Shown: positions 34,007-42,348 of the stretch, one piece after another
How positions within the stretch are numbered: position 1 is the first letter of the stretch
How the letters are laid out: every line of letters starts with the position of its first letter
Assembly (NCBI GenBank): GCA_039798745.1
Contig: JBDKFK010000002.1
Location: 1 to 64,000 of the forward strand
Source: JBDKFK01 sp039798745
GTDB taxonomy: Bacteria > Patescibacteriota > Microgenomatia > UBA1406 > GWC2-37-13
Direction of reading: 5' to 3'
DNA length: 64,000 bases
The notes under the pieces: model-generated
What the model was told of the DNA's origin: nothing
Databases searched by the model: none
What the model saw: the letters and a program-made list of their open reading frames with translations, nothing else
Made by a program: the position numbers and the translations under genes

Positions 34007-34381
34007 TTACGGAGTCGGCTCGCGTGTTGTTTCCAGATCCATTGGTTCATTAAGCGGTGTTGTCGTTGACGTTGGTCGTGGAGTTGTCGTCGGTGTTACG
34101 GTTGGGTTCTCCGGACCTCCACCTACGCCAAACTGCGGATTGGATTCGGTATTATCGGGTTGGGTGTTTGTTCCAGGCTGTGTGGTATTATTCTGAATGT
34201 TGTTGCTATTACCTGCCAGATAGGGAAATACGGCGAGCAATCCGACAATGAATAGCGGAATCATCAGAAGCGGTAACCAGTTACTGGATTTATCGCTGTT
34301 GTAATAATTGTCCCGGTAATACTGATCATGTACCTCGTCAATTTCATCACGATCATTGGCCCTTATTCGTCGGGTAACCAT
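34007..34381 (-). CDS. Single-pass membrane protein with Thr/Pro tail
   Basis: 124 residues. The N-terminal cytosolic part is rich in Asp/Tyr/Asn, one membrane helix lies at about 38-55, and an outer Asn/Gln/Thr/Pro tail follows (TVTPTTTPRPTSTTTPL). AAAGGGGGTGA 7 bases before the ATG fixes the start. Its leader resembles that of the stress-type gene at 42348 (same AGAAAGGGGGTGAA block). Function unknown. Confidence 0.65.
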   Translation of the reverse strand: MVTRRIRANDRDEIDEVHDQYYRDNYYNSDKSSNWLPLLMIPLFIVGLLAVFPYLAGNSNNIQNNTTQPGTNTQPDNTESNPQFGVGGGPENPTVTPTTTPRPTSTTTPLNEPMDLETTREPTP

Positions 34382-34508
34382 ATTTTTTCACCCCCTTTCT
34401 GGTGCAAATAAGTAGTTTCATGTATTCATGGTATACATTTAGCTTAAGAAGACAATAAGAATGCCATAATAATAGTGTAAGAAATGCGCAGTCGGAGGGA
34501 GAAGGAGG

Positions 34509-34847
34509 TTAAAAAGAATCAGGAGTAAGCGTACGTACGCTTTTTTCTATTTCATTTATGATTTTGCCTGAGTCGTCAATTTCTTTTAATGCGTTTTCGA
34601 CGTCTTCTTTGTTATTGATACGCTTGTGTTGTTCTGCCTGCGCGCGTGTCGGCTCGGTTGTGGTTGGTTTTCGTGTAGGTATAGCCTGCTCTGCCCGGGA
34701 AGGGTGAACTGAGAGGTTTTCCTTGTTATTCTGGATCAAAAATGTCATGAACATGGCAAATCCAAGCACACCGGTTGCTCCCAATAAAAGAAATAGTTTC
34801 TTTATATCAAACTTCGGTGACTCGTATACCTGATTTATTTCGTCCAT
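34509..34847 (-). CDS. Small single-pass membrane protein
   Basis: 112 residues. A cytosolic N-terminus (about 1-17), one membrane helix (about 18-38) and a charged, coiled outer region (NKEDVENALKEIDDSGKIINEIEKS). It starts 2 bases after the stop of the gene upstream at 34850, so they are one unit. No family recognised. Confidence 0.62.
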   Translation of the reverse strand: MDEINQVYESPKFDIKKLFLLLGATGVLGFAMFMTFLIQNNKENLSVHPSRAEQAIPTRKPTTTEPTRAQAEQHKRINNKEDVENALKEIDDSGKIINEIEKSVRTLTPDSF

Positions 34848-34849
34848 AG

Positions 34850-35494
34850 TTAACGTGTTGGTACAATACTCACACTAATAATAGGTCTTACAGCCGCGAC
34901 CAGTATTTTGACGGCTGCGGTATATTCTCTTACACTGGCAACAAGTTTCTGCATATCGCTTCGGTATGTAGCAATCTGTGTATTAATATCTCCTGTTTGA
35001 CAGGTAAAAGTGTTCACATTGTTCTTCAGCGCGGTAAGAGCAGCTTCGGCAGTAGCTTTTTTTGTAGACACATTCGCTAACATTTCATTGTAGTTGCTGA
35101 TTGTTTTACCCTGAGGCACAAGAGTATTAACATAGTATGTGTGTATAGATTCTGTAAGGCTACTTAACCGTTGGATAAGACGACTTGTTGATTCAATAAG
35201 GCTTGTTTCTCTCCCTTTTACACTGGTTATGATAGATGCACATGTTGAAGCCCTGATTGTAGCTACAATACTGGTTGGGTTTGCAGAAGGCATTATAGTG
35301 GTACGTAATGATTCACGATCTGGTACCTCGGTCAGTCGCTGTCGTATGATTGTCGGAATTGCTGTTATGGTAAGTTTTAGATTATCAAGACTTGTACGCT
35401 CTTCTGCGTGTATAACCAGAGTATATTTGGCCACTGCCGCTATAACAAGTGTGAACAGAAATATATAAAGAAGTGTATTCTTATATGTTCGCAT
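34850..35494 (-). CDS. Secreted or anchored coiled-coil protein
   Basis: 214 residues. A signal or anchor (about 8-30) is followed by a long alpha-helical, Thr/Ser-rich region with probable coiled coils (about 80-205). Two Cys are present (about 83 and 164). The size suggests a spacer or adhesin. It is linked with 34509 by a 2-base gap and may share transcription with the two membrane genes upstream. Confidence 0.65.
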   Translation of the reverse strand: MRTYKNTLLYIFLFTLVIAAVAKYTLVIHAEERTSLDNLKLTITAIPTIIRQRLTEVPDRESLRTTIMPSANPTSIVATIRASTCASIITSVKGRETSLIESTSRLIQRLSSLTESIHTYYVNTLVPQGKTISNYNEMLANVSTKKATAEAALTALKNNVNTFTCQTGDINTQIATYRSDMQKLVASVREYTAAVKILVAAVRPIISVSIVPTR

Positions 35495-35538
35495 GTATTA
35501 ATAATATCTCTCTCGGCACCTTAAAGTCAAACAGAAAA

Positions 35539-35979
35539 TTAGTTCTTTTTAATAATACGTCGCGTTGAGCCATAGTTAAACGTTATAACAGTAAGCGCGA
35601 GTGGAACAAGTAAAAATGATATGGTCAGAAGCTGGGGTTTAAGGTTGAGTCTGAGTGGTTCGGCAAGAGTAAGCACTGCCAGCTCACCGCATACCGATGC
35701 AAGTATTACCATCCAGAAAGACGAACGGCGCTTAAATAACCGTGTTCCGGTAAGGTACACAATAACTGGCATAGTACATGTATATACAACACCGAAGCCA
35801 AGGAGCGCTCCTATAATGTCTCCAAATGAAGGATCGTTTATCTTATACACTACACCAAGCAATACTGCTCCCCCCATTCCGCAGATGAAGCCACCCATAA
35901 GTCCGAGGATGGTTTCAAACAGTATAGATGCGGTTAGCTTTGCCCATGTAAGATCTTTAGTACTATTCATACCTATCAC
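35539..35979 (-). CDS. Four-helix membrane protein
   Basis: 146 residues with predicted helices at about 10-40, 50-73, 83-103 and 111-135. Gly-rich first helices (LMGGFICGMGGAVLLG) resemble small DUF-type membrane proteins. Its ATG overlaps the upstream stop by 4 bases (35976-35979). Function unknown. Confidence 0.65.
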   Translation of the reverse strand: MIGMNSTKDLTWAKLTASILFETILGLMGGFICGMGGAVLLGVVYKINDPSFGDIIGALLGFGVVYTCTMPVIVYLTGTRLFKRRSSFWMVILASVCGELAVLTLAEPLRLNLKPQLLTISFLLVPLALTVITFNYGSTRRIIKKN

Positions 35980-36419
35980 ATTGATATAACATTGAGGAGT
36001 TTGTCCATCAACGGAAGAGTTTCTTCCGTTATTTTTCCTGTCTCTGCAGAGATTTCGATAGTTTTATGTATCTCAACGGGTATAATGCCAAGTATTTTTT
36101 TTGACTCTGTGCCTTTCACGATAAATATTTTTTCGCCGTTTTCATTTACAACCGCGACCTTTTCCGGTGAAGAAGTGTCGGCCTCCTGCGATAAATAGGT
36201 ATATGTTCCCAGAAGATCGGTCTGTTTTATCTGTCTGTGCATGGCGAACATAACAAATAGTGAAGCGAATATACCGAATGCTACTATAGTCATAAGAATA
36301 CCTTTAGATGGAGAAGTCCGGCGGCGTTTTATCTGAGGTTTTATCGTTGTTTTTGCGGCAGGCTTTTTTTTGGGAAGTACTTTCTTTGATGATTTTACCG
36401 GTTTTTGCTTCCTGACCAT
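35976..36419 (-). CDS. Single-pass membrane protein with a very basic N-terminus
   Basis: 147 residues from the ATG at 36419; an earlier in-frame ATG at 36437 is less likely. Lys/Arg-rich cytosolic tail (1-38), one membrane helix (about 39-62), and a beta-rich outer domain of about 85 residues. The basic tail could bind nucleic acid or lipid head groups. No family recognised. Confidence 0.6.
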   Translation of the reverse strand: MVRKQKPVKSSKKVLPKKKPAAKTTIKPQIKRRRTSPSKGILMTIVAFGIFASLFVMFAMHRQIKQTDLLGTYTYLSQEADTSSPEKVAVVNENGEKIFIVKGTESKKILGIIPVEIHKTIEISAETGKITEETLPLMDKLLNVISM

Positions 36420-36450
36420 GTTAATAGTAAACAACAAAAATGAGGTGTTG

Positions 36451-37533
36451 TCAATAATCAGGAGAAGCTATCATATTATTTTCCGCGAGTATTTGCTGCG
36501 CATGCTTTATTACCTTTTCTACGTCATCATACGTTTTGGTAGTCATCAGTTGTGATCGTATAATCTGCGCGTGCTCAAAGCCTTTGCAGTACCAGGCCAT
36601 ATGCTTGCGCAGAGACAGAAAATGCAGATCAGGGGTCATACGCTCAAATACACGACAGTGCTCTAGAGCAGTTTCGAGTTTGGTATGAGGATCGGGAGTT
36701 ATATCTTTAAATATCCAGGGATTGCCAAATGCGGCACGACCAATAAGGGCACCATGTGTATGATATGTTTGTATTTTTTCTTTGGCTTCAGATAGTGATT
36801 TTATGTCACCGTTGCCCAGGATAATTGTATTTGTTTTTCTCACCACTTCCGCGGCCTTTGCAATCTCTGCCCAGCTTGCTTCGCCGGTATAAAGTTGCTT
36901 AAGTGTCCGTCCATGGAGGGATATATTTGCGACTTCTGTTTCAAGTAGCGTAGAGATCCATTCAGTAGTGACAATTTTGTCATATCCTATGCGGGTTTTA
37001 ACAGATACCGGTAGTATTTTTCTTTCAGTAGTGTCTAGGTTATATTGTTTTTTGTATGTTTCGACAAAAGCAATTATCCGGGGAGGAAGATCTATCTGTG
37101 TTATATTTCGTCCCTCTGCCCAGTCCAGGGCTCCCTGCATAGTTTTACGGATTATCTCTTGAGCAAGCACAGGTTTTAATATGAGCGCCGCTCCCCCACC
37201 CTGTTTTGCTACATTTCTGTCGGGACAACCCATGTTTATATCTATGCCGTCAAAGCCCATTTCAGCAAGTATAAAAGCGACTTTGTAAAACGCTTCGGGA
37301 GTAGTGCCAAAAATCTGAGCCACGGTAGGTGTGTCTGTCGTATGGTGAATAAATGCCTGGAGCAAGGTATCGGCGCCGCGGGTGATACCTTCGACCGAGG
37401 TAAATTCGGTAAAAAGAATATCGGGTTTGCCGTATGTATCTGTAATATAACGAAAAGCGGCGTCGGTAACGCCATCCATAGGTGCAAGACCAATGATAGG
37501 TGTGGTGAGCAAACTCCAGAATCCTTTATGCAT
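36451..37533 (-). CDS. dus: tRNA-dihydrouridine synthase
   Basis: 360 residues from the ATG at 37533, with TATAAT 6 bases upstream (leaderless). The frame stays open to 37797 but that part is the antisense of the next gene. Dus hallmarks: I-I-G-L-A-P-M-D-G-V-T-D at the start, I-D-I-N-M-G-C-P-D with the catalytic Cys, S-V-K-T-R-I-G-Y, S-L-H-G-R-T, and I-I-L-G-N-G-D-I for FMN phosphate. It reduces uridines in the tRNA D-loop with FMN and NADPH. Confidence 0.93.
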   Translation of the reverse strand: MHKGFWSLLTTPIIGLAPMDGVTDAAFRYITDTYGKPDILFTEFTSVEGITRGADTLLQAFIHHTTDTPTVAQIFGTTPEAFYKVAFILAEMGFDGIDINMGCPDRNVAKQGGGAALILKPVLAQEIIRKTMQGALDWAEGRNITQIDLPPRIIAFVETYKKQYNLDTTERKILPVSVKTRIGYDKIVTTEWISTLLETEVANISLHGRTLKQLYTGEASWAEIAKAAEVVRKTNTIILGNGDIKSLSEAKEKIQTYHTHGALIGRAAFGNPWIFKDITPDPHTKLETALEHCRVFERMTPDLHFLSLRKHMAWYCKGFEHAQIIRSQLMTTKTYDDVEKVIKHAQQILAENNMIASPDY

Positions 37534-37622
37534 GGGTATATTATAAATTATGAGAGCGGTATATATGTAAAAAGCAGGGGCACGGGAGTCGATAGACTCC
37601 CGTGCCTCTACGGTGTGAGACG

Positions 37623-37970
37623 TTATTCCTCGTCTTCGACGAGGTAGAGCGGCGCCCAGAACGTCCGATAGATGAGCCCTCCGGTGAAGGAGGCAAAAGC
37701 GACGACGATGAATATGCTGACCACGAGGTCCAGCACATACACATCCGAACGCATAAGTATCGGGTGGTAGAAGATCACGGCACCTGCGCCTAGCCAATGA
37801 CTAGCACAGTAAGGGCACTTAGCGAGATCGCCCAGCCACTTATTCCTGTTCGCGATCCACTGACGTAGCCACTCGAATACTTTGGCTTTAGTCAGTGTCC
37901 ACGATAAGGCGCCGACGGCGAGACCGAGGCCCAGGAGCTGCAGGAGGATTGTTATGGTTAGTTCTAACAT
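37623..37970 (-). CDS. Small membrane protein with DUF1360-like CPYC motif
   Basis: 115 residues with three hydrophobic segments (about 4-26, 58-74, 78-100). A K-C-P-Y-C-A-S-H-W-L-G motif (about 51-61) matches the Cys-Pro-x-Cys...W signature of DUF1360 proteins. AGGAG 6 bases before the ATG. It is the third gene of the ATPase operon, 9 bases after the small Pup/UBact-like gene, with similarly high GC. It may anchor or recruit the complex to the membrane; this is a guess from context. Confidence 0.75.
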   Translation of the reverse strand: MLELTITILLQLLGLGLAVGALSWTLTKAKVFEWLRQWIANRNKWLGDLAKCPYCASHWLGAGAVIFYHPILMRSDVYVLDLVVSIFIVVAFASFTGGLIYRTFWAPLYLVEDEE

Positions 37971-37979
37971 AACTATCTC

Positions 37980-38165
37980 CTAACAGCCGCAGGGGCTGCG
38001 TTGCTTGTGTTTGGTCTTTTTGAGAACCGCGTCGATGCTATTGATAGTTGGAGTGACCTCCGGTCGCTCCAGGGTCTCAGGCTGCTGTTGGTCTTGGCCG
38101 ACGCCTTCGCCGTCTCCACCTTTTTTCTGTTTTGTGGGTGGACGGATCCGTTTGAGTAGGGACAT
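37980..38165 (-). CDS. Small disordered Pup/UBact-like protein candidate
   Basis: 61 residues. AGGAGGTGA 5 bases before the ATG at 38165 proves this frame; the overlapping frame 37973-38182 has no site. It is almost fully disordered: a basic start, G-G-D-G (16-19), Gln/Glu-rich middle, E-R-P-E-V-T-P (33-39), then one short helix with I-D-A-V-L-K-K (44-50) and a basic tail ending S-P-C-G-C. Size, charge pattern, the GGDG-to-ERP layout and the I-D-x-V-L core recall the prokaryotic modifiers Pup and UBact. The usual C-terminal Gly-Glu/Gln is replaced by Cys-Gly-Cys. It starts 16 bases after the stop of an Mpa/ARC-type ATPase, the partner Pup needs. No PafA-type ligase or 20S core gene is in the window. 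Real gene: likely. Modifier role: hypothesis. Confidence 0.7.
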   Translation of the reverse strand: MSLLKRIRPPTKQKKGGDGEGVGQDQQQPETLERPEVTPTINSIDAVLKKTKHKQRSPCGC

Positions 38166-38181
38166 AGCTCACCTCCTTGCA

Positions 38182-40140
38182 TCAGGCCGCGTTGGCCTGG
38201 ATGAAACCGTGGCTGGTAATGTCTGTCACCGGATGCGGAGTGCCGTGAAGCATCTCCATGATCGCCTCTGTATGGTCAAGACCGCGATTCTCCTCTACGA
38301 TCTTATCCATTGCAGCAATGAGATCATCCCGGCGCAGTCCGTTCATGTGACCGCTTTTCCTGTCACGCCGCATCGCGAATGATGTTGCGTGATCCACAAT
38401 ATTGGCGATCATAGCGCCGCTGGCCAGGTGGCCAATGGTCAACATATGCTGCGACCCGTCGCCGAGCCGGATGCCGTAGAGCACCCGTTTAGGCGAGAAG
38501 AGCTCCTCTGCGCCAAGTTCGGCCAACTGGTCGACAGTATAGCCATTGCACAGCGGAACATCCTTCAGGTAGATCTTGAAGTATGCCGGCGCGATTTCAG
38601 CCGTAGGCCTTCCAACTACGATCTTGCGATCAAGGCGCTTATCGCGCGCGATCGCAGGATCGAGGATGTCGGGCCTGTTGGTCGCGATGATTACGATAAC
38701 GTCGGAATCTTCCAGGCCGCCCATCTCAATGAGAAAGGCGGGTACGATGGTGTTGTTCACGTCAGAGCTGATGCCGGTGCCGCGCTTGGCAAAGATGGCA
38801 TCACCTTCGTCGATGAACATGATCGCAGGATATCCGTAGCGCTGTTTGTGACGTTTGCCACGGGTGAACAGGCTGCGGATAATCTGCTCGGAATCCCCCA
38901 CCATCTTTGTCAGGATCTCAGGACCCTTGACGTAAATGAAGGCGTCCTCCCCTTCCTGGCCACCATGCAGCTCACGGACTTCAGTGACTGCCGCTTTCGC
39001 AAGCAGGGTTTTGCCGCATCCCGGAGGTCCGGAAAGCAGCACACCTGCAATTGGCTTCTTGTTGTAGAAGCTGTAAAGCTCTCGCTCGGTCCATGGAAGA
39101 ACGATCGCTTCGTGGAGAAGCTCTTTAGGTTCGTCCAGGCCGGCTATATCGGTCCAACGCACATTAATGCGGTCGGTGACTTTAAAGCCGACGACTGGTG
39201 AGCCGAGGTTTTTCATCACGATCTGGCCGCTGGCATCCAGCACAACCCGATCGCCCTCTTTCAAGGTGCCGATGTCGGCTCGTGTGTTGAGCACGAGTTT
39301 GGCCTCGCTCAGCGAGCTGACCTCGACGAATGTGTCGTCGACGACCCTGACGACAGTCATGATAGCGCCTGACGACATTGCCTCTGCCACGTCGACGACT
39401 TGCATCGTCTCGGCATGCAGTTTGGCGAGGTCGCCTGGATGGATCGCGAGATCCTTCGGGCACTCTACCTCCAGGACTTTGCCGTCCAGAGAAACTAGCG
39501 CCCGTCCGTACGACCACTGCACCGGTTCCAACATAAGCGGGAAACCGACATAGAAAAAGGGACGTAGATTTGGAATGGGATTATCCAGTATTACTCGGAC
39601 TTCTCCCTCCCCATCGAATTCGGGGGTCATGATAGTTCCCTCGCGCCCAGCTGCAGGACCGCTGATCACCCTGACACGGGTTCCATAGGTGTAGTTGTAG
39701 ATGTTATTGCTGTCAAGTTGACGATCAGCAAGCTCCAACATACGAACGGTTCCTCTATTGCCTGACTTAACGAGTCTTATCCTCGTCGAGCCAACCAGGT
39801 CGAAGTCGACCTCGATGAAACCGAGCGAGTCGAGTGAGCTCGTAATCTCGCCGGTTTCGCCGATGGTCATAGTGGCATGTGGGTGCGTCAGACGTACGAT
39901 CATGCCCTTAGTGAACGTCTGCGGGGTTAGCTCATTACGCCAGACTTTGAGAACAACCGCGCCAACAGTGGCTGCGGTCGTCAGCCTTGCTAAGAGCTCT
40001 TCCTGTTCGAGGATGAGATCTTTGGCATGGATGAGCATTTTGCGCAAATCGCTGATATCATTCGGCTGATGATCATATATCTGCAACCGACGCTGGAGCG
40101 CTGCGATTTCTGTCGGGGAGAGTTGAGGGGTATCAGGCAT
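38182..40140 (-). CDS. Proteasomal-type AAA ATPase (Mpa/ARC family)
   Basis: 652 residues from the ATG at 40140, set by AGGAGGTGG; the in-frame GTG at 40200 has no site. A short coiled coil (about 8-55) is followed by beta-barrel regions including a KOW-like Y-G-T-R-V-R-V-I-S-G-P (152-162) and an OB-type part (about 210-310). The AAA domain follows: Walker A G-P-P-G-C-G-K-T (371-378), Walker B I-M-F-I-D-E (440-445), sensor A-T-N-R-P and D-K-R-L-D-R. K-R-G-T-G-I-S-S-D-V and S-G-A-M-I-A-N-I-V-D are close to Mpa/ARC. These hexamers unfold Pup-tagged proteins for the 20S proteasome. The C-terminus (QANAA) lacks the GQYL-type gate-opening tail, and the coiled coil is shorter than in Mpa. Confidence 0.9.
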   Translation of the reverse strand: MPDTPQLSPTEIAALQRRLQIYDHQPNDISDLRKMLIHAKDLILEQEELLARLTTAATVGAVVLKVWRNELTPQTFTKGMIVRLTHPHATMTIGETGEITSSLDSLGFIEVDFDLVGSTRIRLVKSGNRGTVRMLELADRQLDSNNIYNYTYGTRVRVISGPAAGREGTIMTPEFDGEGEVRVILDNPIPNLRPFFYVGFPLMLEPVQWSYGRALVSLDGKVLEVECPKDLAIHPGDLAKLHAETMQVVDVAEAMSSGAIMTVVRVVDDTFVEVSSLSEAKLVLNTRADIGTLKEGDRVVLDASGQIVMKNLGSPVVGFKVTDRINVRWTDIAGLDEPKELLHEAIVLPWTERELYSFYNKKPIAGVLLSGPPGCGKTLLAKAAVTEVRELHGGQEGEDAFIYVKGPEILTKMVGDSEQIIRSLFTRGKRHKQRYGYPAIMFIDEGDAIFAKRGTGISSDVNNTIVPAFLIEMGGLEDSDVIVIIATNRPDILDPAIARDKRLDRKIVVGRPTAEIAPAYFKIYLKDVPLCNGYTVDQLAELGAEELFSPKRVLYGIRLGDGSQHMLTIGHLASGAMIANIVDHATSFAMRRDRKSGHMNGLRRDDLIAAMDKIVEENRGLDHTEAIMEMLHGTPHPVTDITSHGFIQANAA

Positions 40141-40318
40141 TAGCCACCTCCTTGTTGCAAGCCGGAAAGATCTCCGGCGTTTGAAATAAAAGTATCTCAC
40201 ACCGTGTTATCAAGTTGCGTTCCTCCTTTCATGGGAACTGCCCTGGCAGGCATGCGAATGGCGCCTGAGGGTAAAAAGGGGTGAACCACAATTATAACAT
40301 ATATAAGATAGTTGCAAA
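40133..40318 (-). promoter_or_regulatory. Promoter and structured leader of the ATPase operon
   Basis: Minus strand TTTGCA (40313-40318), 16 bases, TATAAT (40291-40296), then a leader of about 145 nt. The leader holds a GCCGGA/TCCGGC hairpin (about 40162-40178) next to the AGGAGGTGG site. A possible 26-codon leader ORF starts at TTG (40213), is preceded by AAAGGAGG, and stops at 40133 overlapping the ATPase start. The leader ORF is tentative. Confidence 0.55.
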
Positions 40319-40397
40319 CGTAGAAACATGAATACCGTATACGTATAAACGATCCTGAACGAGGAGACTATGTACCAAAACGAATCCTTGTTATAGG

Positions 40398-41075
40398 TTA
40401 TATTTTGATGTACGTGTTAATTTTGGACTTAGCTTTGAGATCTTCAATCCAAGGTCCATATTTTTCATTGAGTTTTTGCTGCACAAGCTGCTCCTTGATA
40501 TTGGCTTTCACCTGAGGAGACATACCGCCCTGAGGTAATGTATCTTTATTTGTTTCGGCATAGGTCGCGATTTCTTTGTCGGTTACTGCAAGATCCTTGG
40601 CCAGTATTTTTTTAAGCATAAGCTGAATGCGCATCTGATCACGAAGCACCGGCGCTGTTATATTCTGAGCTGTGAGAATATCGTCAAGGTTCTGTCCCTG
40701 CTGGGTAAGGCTTTCACGGAGTTTTTTTATCTCACTCTCGATTTCTTTAGAAGAAACACTAACCTTACGTTTTTTTGCTTCCTGATCAATGAGCGCGACT
40801 GTAATAATACTGTCGAGTGCCCGTTTGCCCGCCATACGATTGAGTTCGGCGTTATATGCTGATCTCATAATAGGTTTACCGTTCACGCTGGCCACAATAA
40901 ACTGATCTTTAAAATAATACAGCGCGGCTGCCAGTGCAACCACAATCAATAATCCTGTTTGCCAGTTGTTGAGTTTAAGCATTGGCTTTTTGTGGTGTAC
41001 GGGAGCTACTTCTTCTTCAGAAGTATGAGAACGGGATTCAGCATGATGGGTTGAGGTTGATTTTTTTGTTGGCAT
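40398..41075 (-). CDS. Membrane-anchored SurA/PrsA-like foldase
   Basis: 225 residues from the ATG at 41075 (TATAAT 6 bases upstream, leaderless). His/Lys/Ser-rich cytosolic tail, a membrane helix at about 37-53, then a SurA N-terminal-type domain: I-V-A-S-V-N-G-K-P-I, R-A-L-D-S-I-I-T-V-A-L-I-D-Q-E-A-K-K-R, and a SSKEIESEIKKLRESL helix. No parvulin PPIase domain follows, so it is probably a chaperone for exported proteins rather than an isomerase. Confidence 0.8.
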   Translation of the reverse strand: MPTKKSTSTHHAESRSHTSEEEVAPVHHKKPMLKLNNWQTGLLIVVALAAALYYFKDQFIVASVNGKPIMRSAYNAELNRMAGKRALDSIITVALIDQEAKKRKVSVSSKEIESEIKKLRESLTQQGQNLDDILTAQNITAPVLRDQMRIQLMLKKILAKDLAVTDKEIATYAETNKDTLPQGGMSPQVKANIKEQLVQQKLNEKYGPWIEDLKAKSKINTYIKI

Positions 41076-41126
41076 GCGGTCATTATAGCAGAAATACGAT
41101 AAGCGCAATAGTTAATTTACTAATAG

Positions 41127-41190
41127 ATCCCGAAATACATTCGGGATGACAAAAATGTGTCATGCTGAACTTGTTTCAGTATCCTATTTC
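41127..41190. repeat. Palindromic intergenic repeat (TCCCGAA...TTCGGGATGAC / GTCATGCTGAAC family)
   Basis: TCCCGAA-ATACA-TTCGGGATGAC is followed by GTCATGCTGAACTTGTTTCAG. Units of this type are common mobile palindromes in bacteria. It ends inside the 3' end of the UDG gene. Confidence 0.7.
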
Positions 41191-41786
41191 ATATACTTTT
41201 TCAGAATCGCAAAGTCAGCCTCCAGTGATTTGCGGATGCCCGGGTTATAGAGCGCGACTGCGGGATGATAGAGCGGGATAACCATGATATCTCCATAGGG
41301 TGCCTTTGTTGGTATTTCGGTACCGTGAAGTTTGCTTATGGGCAGATCTTTTTCTTTCGCATTGTATTTATCTAGTATAAACTTCATAGAGAAACGTCCC
41401 AGTGTGGCAATCACTACCGGATGAATTACCTCCAGTAGTCTGTCCAGAAACTGTGAATAGAGAGCAATCTCCTGTGGTGTGGGATCTCGGTTTTCTGGTG
41501 GTCTATCGTTCACAATATTTGTAATGTATACATTTGCGCGTTCAAGCGATATTGAGGCAAGCATTTTGTCGAGCACCTTACCGGAGGCGCCGCAAAACGG
41601 GCGCGCTGAGAGAGCTTCTTTTTCACCGGGGGCTTCACCTATAAAAACGATTGAGCTATCAGCATCACCCTCTCCTATCACCGGTTTATAGTTATTCTGT
41701 GTGCGATATGCGTAGAGAGGCGACTCTTTTAGATTTACAATATCAGCATAAATTGAGTCGATTTGTTGTTGCTTAATGTTTCTCAT
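41184..41786 (-). CDS. Family 4-type uracil-DNA glycosylase without Fe-S ligands
   Basis: 200 residues. The family motifs are clear: V-F-I-G-E-A-P-G-E-K-E-A (about 46-57), R-P-F-C-G-A-S-G-K-V-L, Y-I-T-N-I-V-N-D-R-P-P-E-N-R-D-P, and the active-site loop Y-H-P-A-V-A-L-Y. The four Cys that bind the [4Fe-4S] cluster in thermophile UDGs are missing: no N-terminal CxxC, K-C-R-P-P reads N-D-R-P-P, and the Cys after E-I is Tyr. Only one Cys remains, in the PFCGAS loop. It should still remove uracil from DNA. The last bases overlap a repeat. Confidence 0.87.
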   Translation of the reverse strand: MRNIKQQQIDSIYADIVNLKESPLYAYRTQNNYKPVIGEGDADSSIVFIGEAPGEKEALSARPFCGASGKVLDKMLASISLERANVYITNIVNDRPPENRDPTPQEIALYSQFLDRLLEVIHPVVIATLGRFSMKFILDKYNAKEKDLPISKLHGTEIPTKAPYGDIMVIPLYHPAVALYNPGIRKSLEADFAILKKYMK

Positions 41787-41847
41787 GAAATGAAGTAACT
41801 ATACCACAAGGGGGGTGGTATGCACCACCCCCTGATAGTGGTTGGTG

Positions 41848-42348
41848 TTAGTCGTGGTGCATGGCGGTTATGTCCATTGCTCCGCGATTGCTGAATATCT
41901 GTCGGATCTCTGATTCTTTTGAGGGATCGGAGGTTACCGCGACCAGAACTTCTCCACTCTGTATGCGGTGTTCATAGTCTTTTGCTTTTTCATCCGAAAT
42001 ACCCCAGTCCACAAGCGCTCCGGCTATGCCTCCGGTTAAGGCGCCCGCGGCAGCTCCAGACAGAATGGCGGCCAACGGTCCCAGTACTACCAATCCTACG
42101 CCGGGAACTACAAAAGAAGCGGCTCCCACAAGAAGCCCCGCAACTGTACCCATAGTAGCTCCTGTTGCCGCGCCAGTGGCGGCTCCATCGGCTACATCCT
42201 GTTTTACATCATGAGTTTTGGCACCCATGCTGTCATCATTTTTTGCAATTACCGATATATCCTGCGTATAACCCTTTTCATTCAGATCGGCTACAGCTTG
42301 TCCTGCTCTTTTGCTATCCGAAAATATTGCGGTCATTATATGGCTCAT
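41848..42348 (-). CDS. General-stress-type Gly/Ala-rich protein
   Basis: 166 residues. The N-terminal ferredoxin-like half starts M-T-A-I-F-S-D-S-K-R-A-G-Q-A-V and V-I-A-K-N-D-D, as in YflT/general stress 17M-like proteins. A central Gly/Ala-rich hydrophobic stretch (about 56-110, TGAATGATMGTVAGLLVGAA) could insert in membranes. S-G-E-V-L-V-A-V-T-S-D closes the fold. AAAGGGGGTGA lies 6 bases before the ATG, in a leader resembling that of 34381. It probably answers envelope or osmotic stress. Confidence 0.8.
   Translation of the reverse strand: MSHIMTAIFSDSKRAGQAVADLNEKGYTQDISVIAKNDDSMGAKTHDVKQDVADGAATGAATGATMGTVAGLLVGAASFVVPGVGLVVLGPLAAILSGAAAGALTGGIAGALVDWGISDEKAKDYEHRIQSGEVLVAVTSDPSKESEIRQIFSNRGAMDITAMHHD

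Noticed and set aside
37534..37797. Extension of the tRNA-dihydrouridine synthase to 37797
   Set aside because: The extension overlaps the membrane-protein gene on the same strand in another frame, and the enzyme's conserved start and a TATAAT box point to 37533.
37973..38182. Alternative 69-codon minus-strand ORF over the small Pup/UBact-like gene
   Set aside because: The AGGAGGTGA site fits the other frame (start 38165); this frame has no site of its own.
38389..39201. 270-codon plus-strand ORF
   Set aside because: It is antisense to the ATPase AAA domain, whose motifs are intact on the other strand; no start signal.
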